Part shown: positions 29,296 through 41,358 of the stretch, in pieces
How the letters are laid out: each line of letters begins with the position of its first letter
Position numbering within the stretch: position 1 is the stretch's first letter
Assembly (NCBI GenBank): GCA_016946835.1
Contig: JACVTC010000092.1
Location: 485,001-547,000 of the forward strand
Direction of reading: 5' to 3'
Origin: Neocallimastix lanati (nom. inval.)
Taxonomy: Eukaryota; Neocallimastigomycota; Neocallimastigomycetes; Neocallimastigales; Neocallimastigaceae
DNA: 62,000 nucleotides
Position numbers and translations under genes: made by a program
The notes under the pieces: model-generated
What the model was told of the DNA's origin: nothing
The model's input: the letters and a program-made list of their open reading frames with translations, nothing else
The model's database searches: none

Positions 29296-31816
29296 ATGGT
29301 AAATTAAAAAATTTAATAATTTTTAAATTCAAAAATCGTTGAATTTGATAATTGGATTGTACAATAGAAATAATAATAATAATAATGAAAATAATAAAAA
29401 AAAGATGTCATAATAGAATTAACTAAAATTCAATTAAAAATAAACAGGAATACAATAAATAATTTAAATTATTTTAATTCAGTTAATTAATCTAAATAAA
29501 AAAATAAAATAAAATATACCAAGATAAACTTTTTTTTTTTAAAAAAAAAATAAAATAAAAATAAAATAAAATATACCAAAGATAAACTTTTTTTATAAAA
29601 AAAAAATAAAATAAGAATAAGAATAAAAATGAAAATGAAAATGAAAATAACAATAATAATATATTCTTGATTAGTAACCGAAATTTTTCATCAATATTAA
29701 TATAAACAATTACCATATAAATATTAACATTTTTATTCTTATTTTAAACATTTTTTGATATAATTAACATCATTTCCGAAAAAACAAAGATAAAATAAAA
29801 AAATAAAATAATAATAATAAAATAAAAAATAAAAAATAAAAATAGATGATAAATAAAATTCAAAAATATTAATAAAATTGAAAAATTCCTTTTTCTTTTT
29901 TATAAATTTAATGAAATATGAATATTATGATATTTATTTAAAATAAAATATAAAAAAAAATAAAATTTATATATTAAAAATTATTAAAAATATTTATTTA
30001 TAATAAACAATAGAGACCAATACTTTGTAACGGACACACTCGTTCTTTAACTAAGATCAAGTACAACCGTGAAGGTGATTTACTTTTCTCTGTTTCTAAG
30101 GATCATACACCAACTGTTTGGTACTCACATAATGGTGAACGTCTTGGTACCTACGATGGTCACAATGGTACTTGTTGGGATATTGATGTAAATGGTAATA
30201 AAAATATTTTTTTTAATGTATCAATTATAAAAATGTAAAAAATATAAATGAAATTTAAAATTAATTTTAATGGAAATTTTCATAATTTCATGTTATTTTT
30301 TAATATTTAGTAGTAACAATAATTTTCGATGTAGATTATTTTTAAAATTAAAATTTTTATCTAATAATTTTTGAAACTTTTAATAATTTTAAAAGGTACT
30401 ACCACCAGAGTTTTAACTGGATCAGGGGATAATACTTGTAGATTATGGGAAGCTACTACTGGTAAACAACTTCATGTCTTTGAAACAAAGAGTGCTGTCA
30501 GATCAGTTGCTTTTTCATTTGGTGATAAGGAAGCTATTTTTGTTACTGATGCCACAATGGGTAACAAGTCTACAATTCATTTCATTAAAATTGCTGAAAA
30601 TCCAGAAGAACGTAAATATCATGATATAAATTAGAAAGAGAATAAATCATGTTTTGAAATGAATTTTTTACAGATTTTGAAATATTTCATATTTTTAATA
30701 TACTTTTATTATTTCTCTTAATTGTTTTAATATGACTTTAAAATTCTTTTATATTATATATATAAGAACAACCCCCATACAAGACTATTACTACAAACAA
30801 TTCAAAGTTTACTATTGCAAGATGGGGTTACCTTAATAAAACTATTGTTGCTGGTCATGATGATGGTACCATTTCTATTTTTAATGCTAAGGTAATTTAT
30901 TTATTAAAAAATAAATTTATAACTAAATTAAATTTCTTATAAAATTAAATGTAAATTAATTTTATCTTTTTTTCCTTTTTTTTTTATAAAAAAAAATTAT
31001 GAAATAAACTAATTTTATCTTTTTTTATTTTTATAAAAAATTATAAAATGAATATCAATAAACTATTATATTACAGACTGGTGATTTAGTTAGACAAGCC
31101 AGAGATCACACATCAACTATCCAAGATCTTCAATTTTCTAATGATCTTTCATACTTCATTACTGCTTCTAAGGATACTAATTCATTTATCTATGATTACG
31201 AAACCTTAAAGATTTTAAAGAAATACCCAACTGAAAGACCAGTTAATTCCGCTGCCATTTCCCCATTAAAAGAACATGTAAATACAAATTTATCTTAAAA
31301 ATTAAATAATATAAATTATAATCAATTGATCAAATTTAAATATATTTATATATATATAATTAAAAAAAAAAAAAAGATTATTCTTGGAGGTGGTCAAGAT
31401 GCTATGAGTGTAACAACTACCAGTGTTACAGCTGGTAAATTCGAAGTTCGTTTCTTCCATAAGATCTTCCAAGAAGAAATTGGTCGTGTTAAAGTAAATT
31501 TTAATTTATAATATTTATAAAAATTTTAATATATATATTTTAACTTAAAACATATAATAAAATAATTCATTATAAATAAATAATAAAAGGGTCACTTTGG
31601 TCCTATTAATACATTAGCCTTCCACCCAAGCGGAAAGAGGTAATATATACATATTATTAGAATTAAAAAGATATTAAAAATATTAATAATATTAATTAAT
31701 AAATTACTGAATAACAATTATTAAATAGTTTTGCCAGTGGTGGTGAAGATGGTTATATTAGAATACATCATTTAGATCCAGACTACTTCACTTTCAAATA
31801 TGATGAAGAAGAATAA
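29296..31816 (+). CDS. TIF34: Translation initiation factor eIF3 subunit i (WD40 propeller)
   Basis: Eight exons: 29296-29298 (only ATG), 30014-30194, 30396-30611, 30767-30891, 31077-31277, 31377-31493, 31590-31639, 31729-31816. All junctions are GT-AG and the sum (981 nt) gives 326 residues, against 325 in human eIF3i. Family hallmarks: [20 protein letters not shown] at the start, [56 protein letters not shown] and [18 protein letters not shown] near the end. eIF3i is a seven-bladed WD40 protein that binds eIF3b and eIF3g on the 40S ribosome in the cytoplasm. The first intron (715 bp) is much longer than the others and separates the start codon from the rest. Confidence 0.95.
29505..29610. 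repeat. Tandem duplication in eIF3i intron 1
   Basis: The segment AAAATATACCA(A)AGATAAAC followed by a T-run and A-run occurs twice (about 29511-29540 and 29567-29600). Intronic; no function inferred. Confidence 0.6.
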
Positions 31817-32340
31817 ATATATCATTTCATATTTTAATAAATATAAAACTTGTATACTCAGGGGAAATTTTTTATTAACAAAGAAAAAAATAATAATTAT
31901 TCTAATGAAGAAGAAAAAATTAATACGTTTTTATTATTAAACAAATAAATTATTTAACATAATATTAAATATTTTTTTTTATTTTAATAGAAAAAAAATA
32001 AAAATAAAAATAAAAAATGAAAATAAAATAAAAATAAAGAAAAAAATAAAATTTATATAATTTTCTTTTTTTATTTATTTTTTTTTTTTTTTTTTAAAAA
32101 AAAAAAGTTATAAATTTTTTATTTTAATATTATTATTTATCATTATATTAATTTTTTTTTTTTTTAAAAAAAAAAAACTATTTTATAAAATAAGTAAATA
32201 AATAAATAAAAAATTAAATTATAATATATCTTTATATATTATAATTCTTTTTCTATGTTTCATTCATTTTTTTCTGTTAATTTTTGTTTATTTAACAATT
32301 TCTACTATTTATATTCTTATCTTTATATTATTACAATCTA

Positions 32341-32526
32341 GAATGTAAAGTACTACACAGAATTCTAAAGTGATTTTAATATATTGAAACAGCTTGTTAA
32401 ACAAAGATATTTAAAAGAACTTCTATTAAAGAGTTCTGGGATCTAATGTTCCTTATATAGTTAGCCTCATCAGCACTTTACCAGTCGTTAATAGCTCTCT
32501 TAAGTTACCTTTTGATTGGTATTAGT

Positions 32527-32557
<31 letters not shown>

Positions 32558-32734
32558 CACAACCAAATAGAGTCAACGTCGAACCGATATGTCAAAGAAG
32601 AACCTTCTAGCACATCTTTCTTAAATAGTAATAATCGTCCTTTACACAATCAATCTATAGTTATTGAATCTCTATTAGTAATATTTCTTTTAATTCGACG
32701 GAGTTTAGAGGTCTTTACACTATATTCATAAATT
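32341..32734 (+). other. GC-richer block split by an A-run; possible gene remnant
   Basis: Mixed sequence at 32341-32525, an A-run of about 29, then 32554-32734. The second part is open on the plus strand (LHNQIESTSNRYVKEEPSST, then SFLNSNNRPLHNQSIVIESL) and looks coding-like. The first part holds a small hairpin AGAACT/AGTTCT near 32417-32440. The internal poly-A hints at a retroposed fragment. No family recognised. Confidence 0.3.
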
Positions 32735-33042
32735 CTTTATTTTATTTTATTGGATATTTTTTTGGTAGAAATTATCTCTATTTTCATATCATAATACCAT
32801 AATAACTTTCAAATTTTCATTTTATTTTCATTGAATTGCATTAACTTTATTTGTATTAAATTTATTTTAAATATTATTTTATTTGATACATTTTTTATAT
32901 ATTCTTTTTTATCTTAATATATTTACAATATATTTTTACATTTAAATGCTTAATATATTATTACTTTTTAATAATTAATAAATAAAGCAATGGAAGTATA
33001 TTCTCTTCCTAGTCTCAAAAAAAAAAAAAAAAAAAAAAAAAA

Positions 33043-33099
<57 letters not shown>

Positions 33100-33100
33100 T
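33043..33100. repeat. AAT trinucleotide microsatellite
   Basis: About 19 AAT units following a run of A. Non-coding. Confidence 0.9.
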
Positions 33101-33329
33101 AAATGTTTATTAAATTTAAAGATTTAAAGACATGAAAGAAAAATAATGAATTATCATTATATATGATTGATAATAAAAATATTATGTTAAATACTTAAAT
33201 TTATTTCAAAAATTTTTTTAAAAATAATAATAATAAAAATAAAATATAAATAAAATAAAATAATATAATATAATATATATAATTAAAAAAAAAATTTATA
33301 AGAAATATAGAAAAATAAAAATCTATTTA

Positions 33330-33991
33330 TCAAACAATATCTTTCATTTCTATATTTTCATTATTGTCATCTGCTACTTCATGGCCACCAATAACTTGTA
33401 AATTCAAATCTTCTGGTACATCATAAATGGTATACCAATTTATGTTCTAAATTATAAAAATTAAAATAATAAAAAAATATAAAAAATGTTATAAACTATC
33501 ATAATAATCACATAATCATATATATATAAATTATAAATAATAAATAAATTAAGTAATTAATAATTTACTTTATTATATCCCGATCTTCTCCAAAAATAGA
33601 TAGTATTTCTTATAACACCAAAATCAAATGGATTATAATATCTTCTCTTATAATACTGAAGATGGACATCTTCTTTTCTTGTTAAATAATCATATTTATA
33701 ATAATTGGCAGATTCATTTGTAGTATAGGCTCTAGCAATTTGATAGGTTTGAATCATTGCCAAAAATCCACACCAACAAAGATTAATTAACAGCCATGAA
33801 CAATTGGCATATGAATAAGAATCTTGTGCTAATATCGAACACATTCTTTCACTAAAGAGGCAAAAAGGTGAACCTTTTACTATTGGTAGATTTTTGAAAT
33901 CTTTTCATTATTAATATTTTTTAAATGATAATATATTTATTAATTTAAATAAAAAGGAAAAAAGATAAAACATTGAATTATATATAGTGTA

Positions 33992-34022
<31 letters not shown>

Positions 34023-37000
34023 TAATTTACAATTAATAGCAATGTAAAATAGTAAAATTCCTCCAATAACAGTAGAATATAAAAAAATTACAAAAGAACG
34101 ATGATTCAAATAGCCACTGAAATATATTTATCAAAATTATAATATATAATAAAAAATAATATATTAATTAAAAAATATATATTTTCATAGAATAATTACT
34201 AAATATATAAGCATACATGCAATTATAAGTCCATGGACAATGATGATCAAACAATATTACACACTTATTACAAAATCTACAATGTTTAGAACGAATTGGT
34301 TTTCTGATCTGTTTTAAATATAATTATATATTTTTTTATTTTCATTAATGATTTATATATTAATATTAATAATAATATTTCTTAATATTTACATTACATT
34401 CTACACAATAATGTCTTGAGTCTAATATATCTTGTTCAGCCAATTCTTGTATAACCTATATAAAAATTATTTATGAAAAAAAGAAATGATATATATAAAA
34501 ATTATTATATTAATTTAAATATTTAATATAATATACATTAATCTACAAATGTTAAATAAAATTACTTTATTTCTACTTTCAATAGATAAATGAGGAATAT
34601 TTCCTGGATCATGGAATAAACATAAAAAATATGAATGTGCTGAAATATAAAAAATAATAATAAATAATATATGAACATATATAAGTTCTTTGGTATCTAT
34701 TTTAATATAATTATATATTAATAATATATATATATATTAATATAATTTAGATTATTTTATTAAAAAAATGATATATTATTTATTTTAATTATTTTATTTA
34801 TATTATTTATATTACTTTTATTATTTATATTATTTATATTATTTATATTATTTATGTTATTTACTTTTGAAAAAAACAAATATATAATTTAAAAATAAAT
34901 AAAATAATGTAGATTGGTATAAACTGGCAACAAATGGATTGGACTCCATTTTCTATAATATAATAATAATATAAATAATAATAAAATATTAAATTTTATA
35001 CATTATACTTAATAAATAATTCAAATTTATATTACATTACATTATTCTAAAAACAAAGTAAAATAAAATGAAAATATAATAATAATAGAAAATATAATAA
35101 TGAAAAAATATAATTATATATTATAGCTTACATCGCGTCCACCTTTCGATAATACTTTCTTTATAATAAGGCTCAATCCATAAAATATAACAAGTATTAT
35201 TGGAACACTTATAAACCAATAGAATTTTCCAATTAATATTAAAAATGTAGGATAAAGTATAAATGGTAATAAATATCCTATTATTTTATTTCTTGTCTTT
35301 ACATTTAGGGAAAATTTAAAAAAAAAAAAAAAAAGAAAATATAAAAATTGTAAAAATTTTAATACTTCATTTATTACATATATTATATTTATATAAATTT
35401 GTATTTTTACATCTTTTTTAGATCCAGGTTTATATTCAAGACTTAACTTATAATCTTCAACAATTTTGTCATATCTTTCTTTAGTACCTTTATTTTCAAT
35501 CCAATCAAAAGCTGTTTTACCATGTTCATCTTTTATATCATATCTTGCACCTGCTTCAATAATAACTTTAGCAATATCCATATGTCTTGACTATTTTTTA
35601 ATAATATTCATACAATATTATGAAAAATATTAATTATTTCTATCATTTTTAATTCAAAACTCATAGAATGAACAAAAATAATTTCTTAAAATATTGATAT
35701 AATTTTTACAGTAATTGCCCAATGAAGTGCAGTGAATTTTGTTTTATCAACCAAGTTTACGTCTGCACCCATTCTTATTAAAACTCTTGCACATTCTAAT
35801 GAATTTCCAAGATAAGCAGCCCACATTAACGGTGTTCTTTCCATCGGATCAAGAGCATCCACTTCCATTCCAAGACTAATTAAATATAAAGCCAACATTG
35901 GATAGCCCCCCTATTTTAATTATATAATATATTTAATATAAAATTTAAATTTATATATATAATGCTTAAATTTATAATGTATTTGTTTTACATGAATAGC
36001 CAAATGAAGTGCATTATAACCTTGATTATCAATAATATTTGGATTAGCATGATGTCTATATAATAAAGTAACCATTTGTAAATGACCACTCCTTCAAATT
36101 TTATTTTTATAATTAAATCAATAAATATTTAATTTTTCTTCTTTTTTTAATACTAATTATATATAATTTTAATATAATTTAAAGCAATACCTCGCTGCCC
36201 AATGTAATGGTGTTGCTAATAAATCACCACCTTTTTCATCTACTCTTGCACCATGAACTACATAATTATTAATTAAAGATATAATGAATATTTATGTTTA
36301 TTTATTTATTTTTTCATATTTTCATTAAAAATAAATAAATTTAATTTAATATATTGTTTTAACGCTTTATAATTACTTAATAAAAATTTTGCAATTTCTA
36401 AATGATTATTAATAGCTGCCCAATGAAGCGCAGTACAATTTTGTTCATCTTTATCATTAGAACCGGCTTTATTTGAAAGAATCAAATTCTTTACAACTTC
36501 AAATAAACCTCTTTGAGATGCTTGATGAAGTGTCCAATCTAAATATATTATATATTATAAAAATTATATATTAATTTCATATATAAAATAATTAAAATTA
36601 TATATTATTTTCATCTTTGACTTCAACGATATTTATTTCCATATAAACCATTAAATATATAAAATATTTAAAAAAAATAGTAATAATAATATTTATAAAT
36701 ATATAATCTTACCTATTTCCATCTCTGAATTTTTAGTATTATTAATATCTATATTTTCCCATGTTGATATTCCATCAATTCCTTTATTATTTATATTACC
36801 ATTCGAGGAAGTTGCATAACTTACTATAGGAATATTTTCATTAATAACAGCATCAATACCTGAAACAGAACTCTCTATTTTATTATTTAATAATACAGAA
36901 CTATTTAATGAAAGTGGTACAGATAAACCTTGAGTAGAAGAAGAAACATCTTCATTCTTTTTCTCATTTAATTTTTCATTCAATGCAGTTACTTCAATTT

Positions 37001-37181
37001 GTTTATTTTCATCAATTACAGTATCTTGTTTATTATTAATTAATGGTAATTTATCGTCATTGTCATTTTCATCATATTCTGAATTTAAATTTACTTTATA
37101 TAAAAGAGTTGCATCATTAATTTTACTCATTTTTAATGTTTTGGAAGAATCATCATTTGAATAATTATATGAAGAGAGCAT
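33330..37181 (-). CDS. AKR1: Ankyrin-repeat DHHC palmitoyltransferase (Akr1/ZDHHC17 type)
   Basis: Fourteen minus-strand exons: 36713-37181, 36377-36538, 36191-36257, 35992-36091, 35710-35910, 35411-35590, 35132-35296, 34865-34952, 34566-34639, 34393-34455, 34217-34308, 34031-34116, 33569-33879, 33330-33446. All junctions fit GT-AG with matching phase and sum to 724 residues. Layout: acidic/polar N-terminus (1-156), ankyrin repeats (about 157-380, e.g. [38 protein letters not shown]), membrane helices from about 400, then the Cys-rich DHHC domain (CVEC...[10 protein letters not shown]...[10 protein letters not shown]) with the catalytic DHHC at 544-547, and further helices. Akr1-type enzymes attach palmitate to Cys of membrane proteins such as Yck2 in Golgi membranes. 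Length agrees with yeast Akr1 (764). The intron at 35297-35410 is 114 bp with no stop, so a retained form would stay in frame. Confidence 0.92.
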
Positions 37182-37510
37182 AATATTTTATTATAAATAT
37201 AATTATTGTAATTATATTTTATTATTTTAACTTTAAGCTCACTATTTATTATCTTAATATATTTAGATAATTAATTTTATTAAAAAAAAAAAAAAATTAT
37301 AATTATTTTTTTCTAATATATCTTATTAAATTTTTTTTTTTTTTATAGTTTATTATTATTTTTTTTTTTTTTTTTTTTATAGTTTATTATTATTTTTTTT
37401 TTTTTTTTTCATTTATATTTATTAACTATTACATTTCTAAATAATAAATAAATATATTTAAGTCACAAAAATAATAGTACATAATTTTATTAAAATTTTT
37501 CATTTACCCT
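37182..37510. other. AT-rich spacer
   Basis: Poly-T runs (37330-37410) upstream of the palmitoyltransferase start. No gene seen; it must hold its promoter. Confidence 0.5.
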
Positions 37511-37938
37511 TAATTAATTCCTGTTTTTTTACTATTAATAATTCTATAAAATTCATAAGAAGTACGAATTGAAATTTTTCTACAATATAAATATTAATAT
37601 TAGATAGGCTAATTAAAATAATAAAAATACAATACCAAAAAAGGGGAATATTTTAAAAGGTATTTATTTTCAAAAATTATACCACCAAATAATTTATTAT
37701 TATTATTTATGTCAATATTATATTTAATTATTTCATCTTGAGTTTCAAATTGAATAGATTTAATTTGAGTATTATTAAAAATAGCACTATCCATAACCTT
37801 TTTTATAATACTTTGGTCACTTTTAGTAATACAAAACCAAGTATCGATTTTTAATATCAAAAATACGAGTTCTGTTGAATCTTTTTGGAGATACTGCTTG
37901 CGATTCGTCTTCATCAATATAGTTCTTAATGGAACCAT
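37511..37938 (-). pseudogene. Gene fragment resembling an ABCA-type transporter exoplasmic loop
   Basis: Minus strand. Coding-like pieces occur in different frames: YIDEDESQAVSPKRFNRTRI then FDIKNRYLVLYY (about 37820-37918), then SDQSIIKKVMDSAIF...IKSIQFETQDEIIKYN...LFGGIIFENK (37640-37835), then KISIRTSYEFYRIINSKKTG (37511-37578). The change of frame shows decay. The pattern of a residue-specific query loop followed by GGIIFE and an IRTSYE strand resembles the first large loop of ABCA-family transporters that I know from gut fungi, but this is a tentative match. Neither membrane segments nor ATPase domains are present. Confidence 0.4.
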
Positions 37939-39359
37939 AAAAAAATAATAATTATCATATATAAATTAATGCATAAAATTGGTATAAAGATTATTTCTTA
38001 TTATATATAGTTTAAATAAAATAAATACTATTTTAGAATTTTTATTATTATAAGATTATCGAGGAGTTAAAATTATATTTAAAGTAGCATATTAGGAATA
38101 CAACATTGGAAGTACTGCTTCAATAATAATGCTTGCTTTTGAAGCCTTTTTTTAAAATATAAGGTTTCTTTTTGATAAAATCATTAATTGATTAAAGTAA
38201 TCCTTATTTACAATTTACATTACAAATTTTAATTTAAAAAAAAAATTAGTATTATTTATATATATTTATTAGTTTATATATATATATTTTTTTATAAAAA
38301 AATTTTAAATTTTTATTAAACTAATTAGTTATATTAAATTTTTATTTTTAAACAATATAAAAATCAAAAAAAGAGAGAAAAAAAATCTTATAAAAAATAA
38401 ATTTTAGAAGAAATAATAAAAAGGAAATAGATAAAAAAAAATAACAAAATAAAAATAAAAATAGTATTATTATTATAAATATTGCTTTAAAATATTTAAT
38501 AATAAAAGTATTAATATTTTACATAAAATATAATGAATATATACATATTAATATCCTGTATTATTTTTACAATAGTTAATTGTAAAATAAAATCATAATA
38601 GCAACAAATATTTAAAAAAAAATAATTTCTTTGCAGTGACAATGCTTAACGCTTAGTAAGGCCGTCCAGCAGGGACAATATCCGAAATGTTGTGACTACC
38701 TCAATATTCCCATGCTTTGAGAGGAAACTAAAGGGTAATACACACCCGAAGTAAAAAAAAAAAAAAAAACCTAGTTTTTTATTATGGTTTATTTTAATAA
38801 TATACTAATAATATAAATAATTTATAAAAATATTTTTTCTTAAAATAAAGTTTATATATATAAATTATTTGTTTAAATAATATTTAAAACTATTTTCTTT
38901 TCTTCCAATATTTTTTTATTAATTTCTTGTGTAACATATATAATTTATAAAGAATGATTATTTTCAATACGTATGTATTTTTTTTTTGTGATATGCCTTA
39001 TTTATTATTTAGTATTTAGAAATATAATACTCTATAAATTTAGTGTTAAATTAGTTATTGATTTAACCCTGGTTTGAGGAAGTATTTTTTGAGTAAGTTG
39101 GTTTAAATCATTAAATTTTTATTACTGTAAAATAAAAAAGTATTTTATATTTATATTTGCTTATATATATATTTTTTTATTTTTTCAAATATCCATTCCA
39201 ATTTTTCTATATTAATTATTTTTAAAAAAAAAACTTTATAGCATTTATATCACAAAAAAAAAAAAAATAATAATAAAGAAATAACACAATGGCTTATTAA
39301 ATTATTTAGTTTTATTATTATAATTATATATGAATTGATTCAAGTAAAAATAATTACCC
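37939..39359. other. AT-rich intergenic region
   Basis: About 1.4 kb. The only distinct part is the island at 38628-38777; otherwise A/T-rich DNA without gene signs. Confidence 0.6.
38628..38777 (+). other. GC-richer island with poly-A tail, possible retroposed RNA
   Basis: About 125 bp with near-balanced base content (e.g. GGCCGTCCAGCAGGGACAAT), ending in a run of about 17 A at 38754-38770. A hairpin can form near the end: TATTCCC...CTTTG with TAAAGGGTAATA around the loop AGAGGAAAC. Sequence with a sharp border and A-tail suggests a reverse-transcribed copy of a small RNA or a SINE. Not identified as tRNA, 5S, SRP, RNase P or a spliceosomal RNA. Confidence 0.35.
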
Positions 39360-39817
39360 TTGTTTGACATTTTAATTACTCTTTTCTCACTTTTTCTTAA
39401 TTCAGAATTAAAGTCAATTTCCAAACCAAATAATTTTAAACTTATTAGTACTCTTGTTAAATACAAATTAAAGATTTTCATAAAGGATAAAGCCTTTGCA
39501 TTTTCTGCAATTCTTCATCAAATTATACCACTTACCTCAACATTCTCTTCATCAATAAATATGTACGTTCAATGAATAGATCGTCACTTATATTTCTAAG
39601 GAAGTAACCCGAGTATGTACTTTGATACTAAAATTAATTAAGCCTCCAATTCAACTCTTCTATTAGCTACTTAAATATTATTGTGTGTATTAATCATAAA
39701 ATTTCAGATATATCTAATAATTCTATAGAAAAAAAAAAAAAATTCTCTAAATTCGAAGATAATTATTATCTATCTTCAGTTGGTGATGAAATGGATAGTA
39801 CAGCTAATACTAATTAG
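39360..39817 (+). pseudogene. Decayed coding remnant, possibly transposase-derived
   Basis: An open stretch at 39360-39575 (FDILITLFSLFLNSELKSIS, KYKLKIFIKDKAFAFSAILH) is followed after several stops by another coding-like end at 39747-39817 (KFEDNYYLSSVGDEMDSTAN then TN and stop). The helical Leu/Ile/Lys pattern with a later acidic tail recalls the C-terminal half of hAT transposases, but no diagnostic motif is left. It is a dead fragment of uncertain family. Confidence 0.3.
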
Positions 39818-40476
39818 AAAAAAATAATTATTATTTAATTTTTTTATTATAAGCAAAATAAATATGTCAAATATATTATTATAAATTTGGTATAAGAGAA
39901 AAAAGGTTTCTTTTCCAGATTTAAAAAAAAAAAAAATAAAAAAAAAAAAGAGATAATACAATTATTATATATACGAAGTATAATAAAAAAAAAAAAAATA
40001 AAGAAAAGTTTATCTTCAAATTAATTTAATTTTATTATTTTTTAATTATATGCATATAATAAAATAAAAATAAATAAAATATAAATAGAGATAATTATAT
40101 TTTTAGTAATGACTTTTATTACAAGAGTTTATTAATTATTATTATTTATTATTAATAAAAAAAATATTTGTTTAAATATTAATAATAAAATAAAACAATA
40201 TGATATTATTATAATTAGTTACAGTATATTAAACTATATATTGTAAAATATTATTAAATTATTTACAACATTTAAAACAATATTTATTATATTTTACAGA
40301 ATATTTCAATATTTTTATAAATTTATATAAAAAATTTGCACAAAAAATAATATAATGAAGATATTATTTTAAATATCAAAAAACTTTGTGAATTATATAA
40401 TAATAAATTCTATTAAATACACTAGCTATATTTCAAAAAGTACACTAAATTTTTGAATCTTGTACATTATGCAATA

Positions 40477-40811
40477 GTGCATTTCGCAATCGTACATTTC
40501 ACAATATGGTGTATTTTGTATGTGGCTTGTATTCTGTTATTAAATAATAATTAAATAAATAATAAATATTATTTTTTTTTACATATATAATTTATTAATA
40601 TTCAATTATAAAAATAATTTTTTATAATTATTTTTTAATAGAATATATTATTATTTCTTTTGAAATAGTTATTTAATAATATTTAATTGAAAAAATATAT
40701 TATTATTTCTTTTAAAATAATAATTATTTGTATATTTATGATAGTATAAAATATTTTAAAAATGTATGACTTTATTTAAAAAAGTATTATACGCCACATT
40801 GCGAAATGCAC
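40477..40811 (+). mobile_element. MITE-like element, copy 1
   Basis: About 335 bp bounded by inverted ends: GTGCATTTCGCAAT at 40477-40490 and GCCACATTGCGAAATGCAC at 40793-40811. The interior is A/T-rich without coding capacity. The reverse complement of 41076-41358 aligns with it over most of its length (shared TATTATTATTTCTTTT, AATAATAATTATTTGTATAT and AAAAATGTATG blocks), which shows two inserted copies of one small inverted-repeat element. Confidence 0.65.
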
Positions 40812-40849
40812 AATACCCAAATTTTTTATCTAAGGAAATCATTAAACAA

Positions 40850-40938
40850 AACAATTAAAGTTTATTGCATTCAATAAAATATTTAAAAAATATTTTTATT
40901 ATATATAAAATTTATATAAGCCACATTACGAAATGCAT
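40850..40938. mobile_element. MITE-like partial copy (one terminus)
   Basis: A third terminus, GCCACATTACGAAATGCAT at 40920-40938, lies between the two fuller copies. The matching opposite end is not found, so this is a partial copy; its left limit is uncertain. Confidence 0.45.
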
Positions 40939-41075
40939 CCCCTAAAAAATAATACTTTTAATATAAACGTTAAAAAAAAATTTGAATTTTTTCTAAAAAA
41001 AAAAAAAAAAAAAAATTAGAAATAAATTTATAAAATATTTTTCTTCATCAAAAACCTATTGTAAATATATGGATC

Positions 41076-41358
41076 GTGCATTTCGTAATGTGGCATATAT
41101 ATAATTTAAAATAAAGCCATACATTTTTAAGATATTCTATACAATCATAAATAAATATATAAATAATTATTATTTTAATAGAGATAATAATATATTCTAT
41201 TACAAAAGAATTATTAAAAACTACTATTTATATAAAAAAATATTTTTACAACTTAATAAATATATATAAAACAAAAAATATTTATTATTTATTTAATTAT
41301 TTATTTAATCATTAAATAACACGCTACATACGGAAACACGCCACATTGCGAAACGTAC
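41076..41358 (-). mobile_element. MITE-like element, copy 2 (inverted)
   Basis: Ends GTGCATTTCGTAATGTGGC (41076-41094) and GCCACATTGCGAAACGTAC (41340-41358). In opposite orientation to copy 1 and diverged from it by point changes and small gaps. No coding capacity. Confidence 0.62.

Larger units (their letters stand above)
31817..33329. other. Intergenic region between convergent genes
   Basis: About 1.5 kb between the ends of eIF3i (+) and the palmitoyltransferase gene (-). It contains a less AT-rich block at 32341-32734 and an AAT microsatellite at 33043-33100. The rest is poly-A/T. Confidence 0.6.

Noticed and set aside
34640-34720. Extra small exon (ATACCAAAGAACTTATATAT) in the palmitoyltransferase gene
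   Set aside because: Its phase does not fit the flanking exons, whereas direct joining of 34865 to 34639 does.
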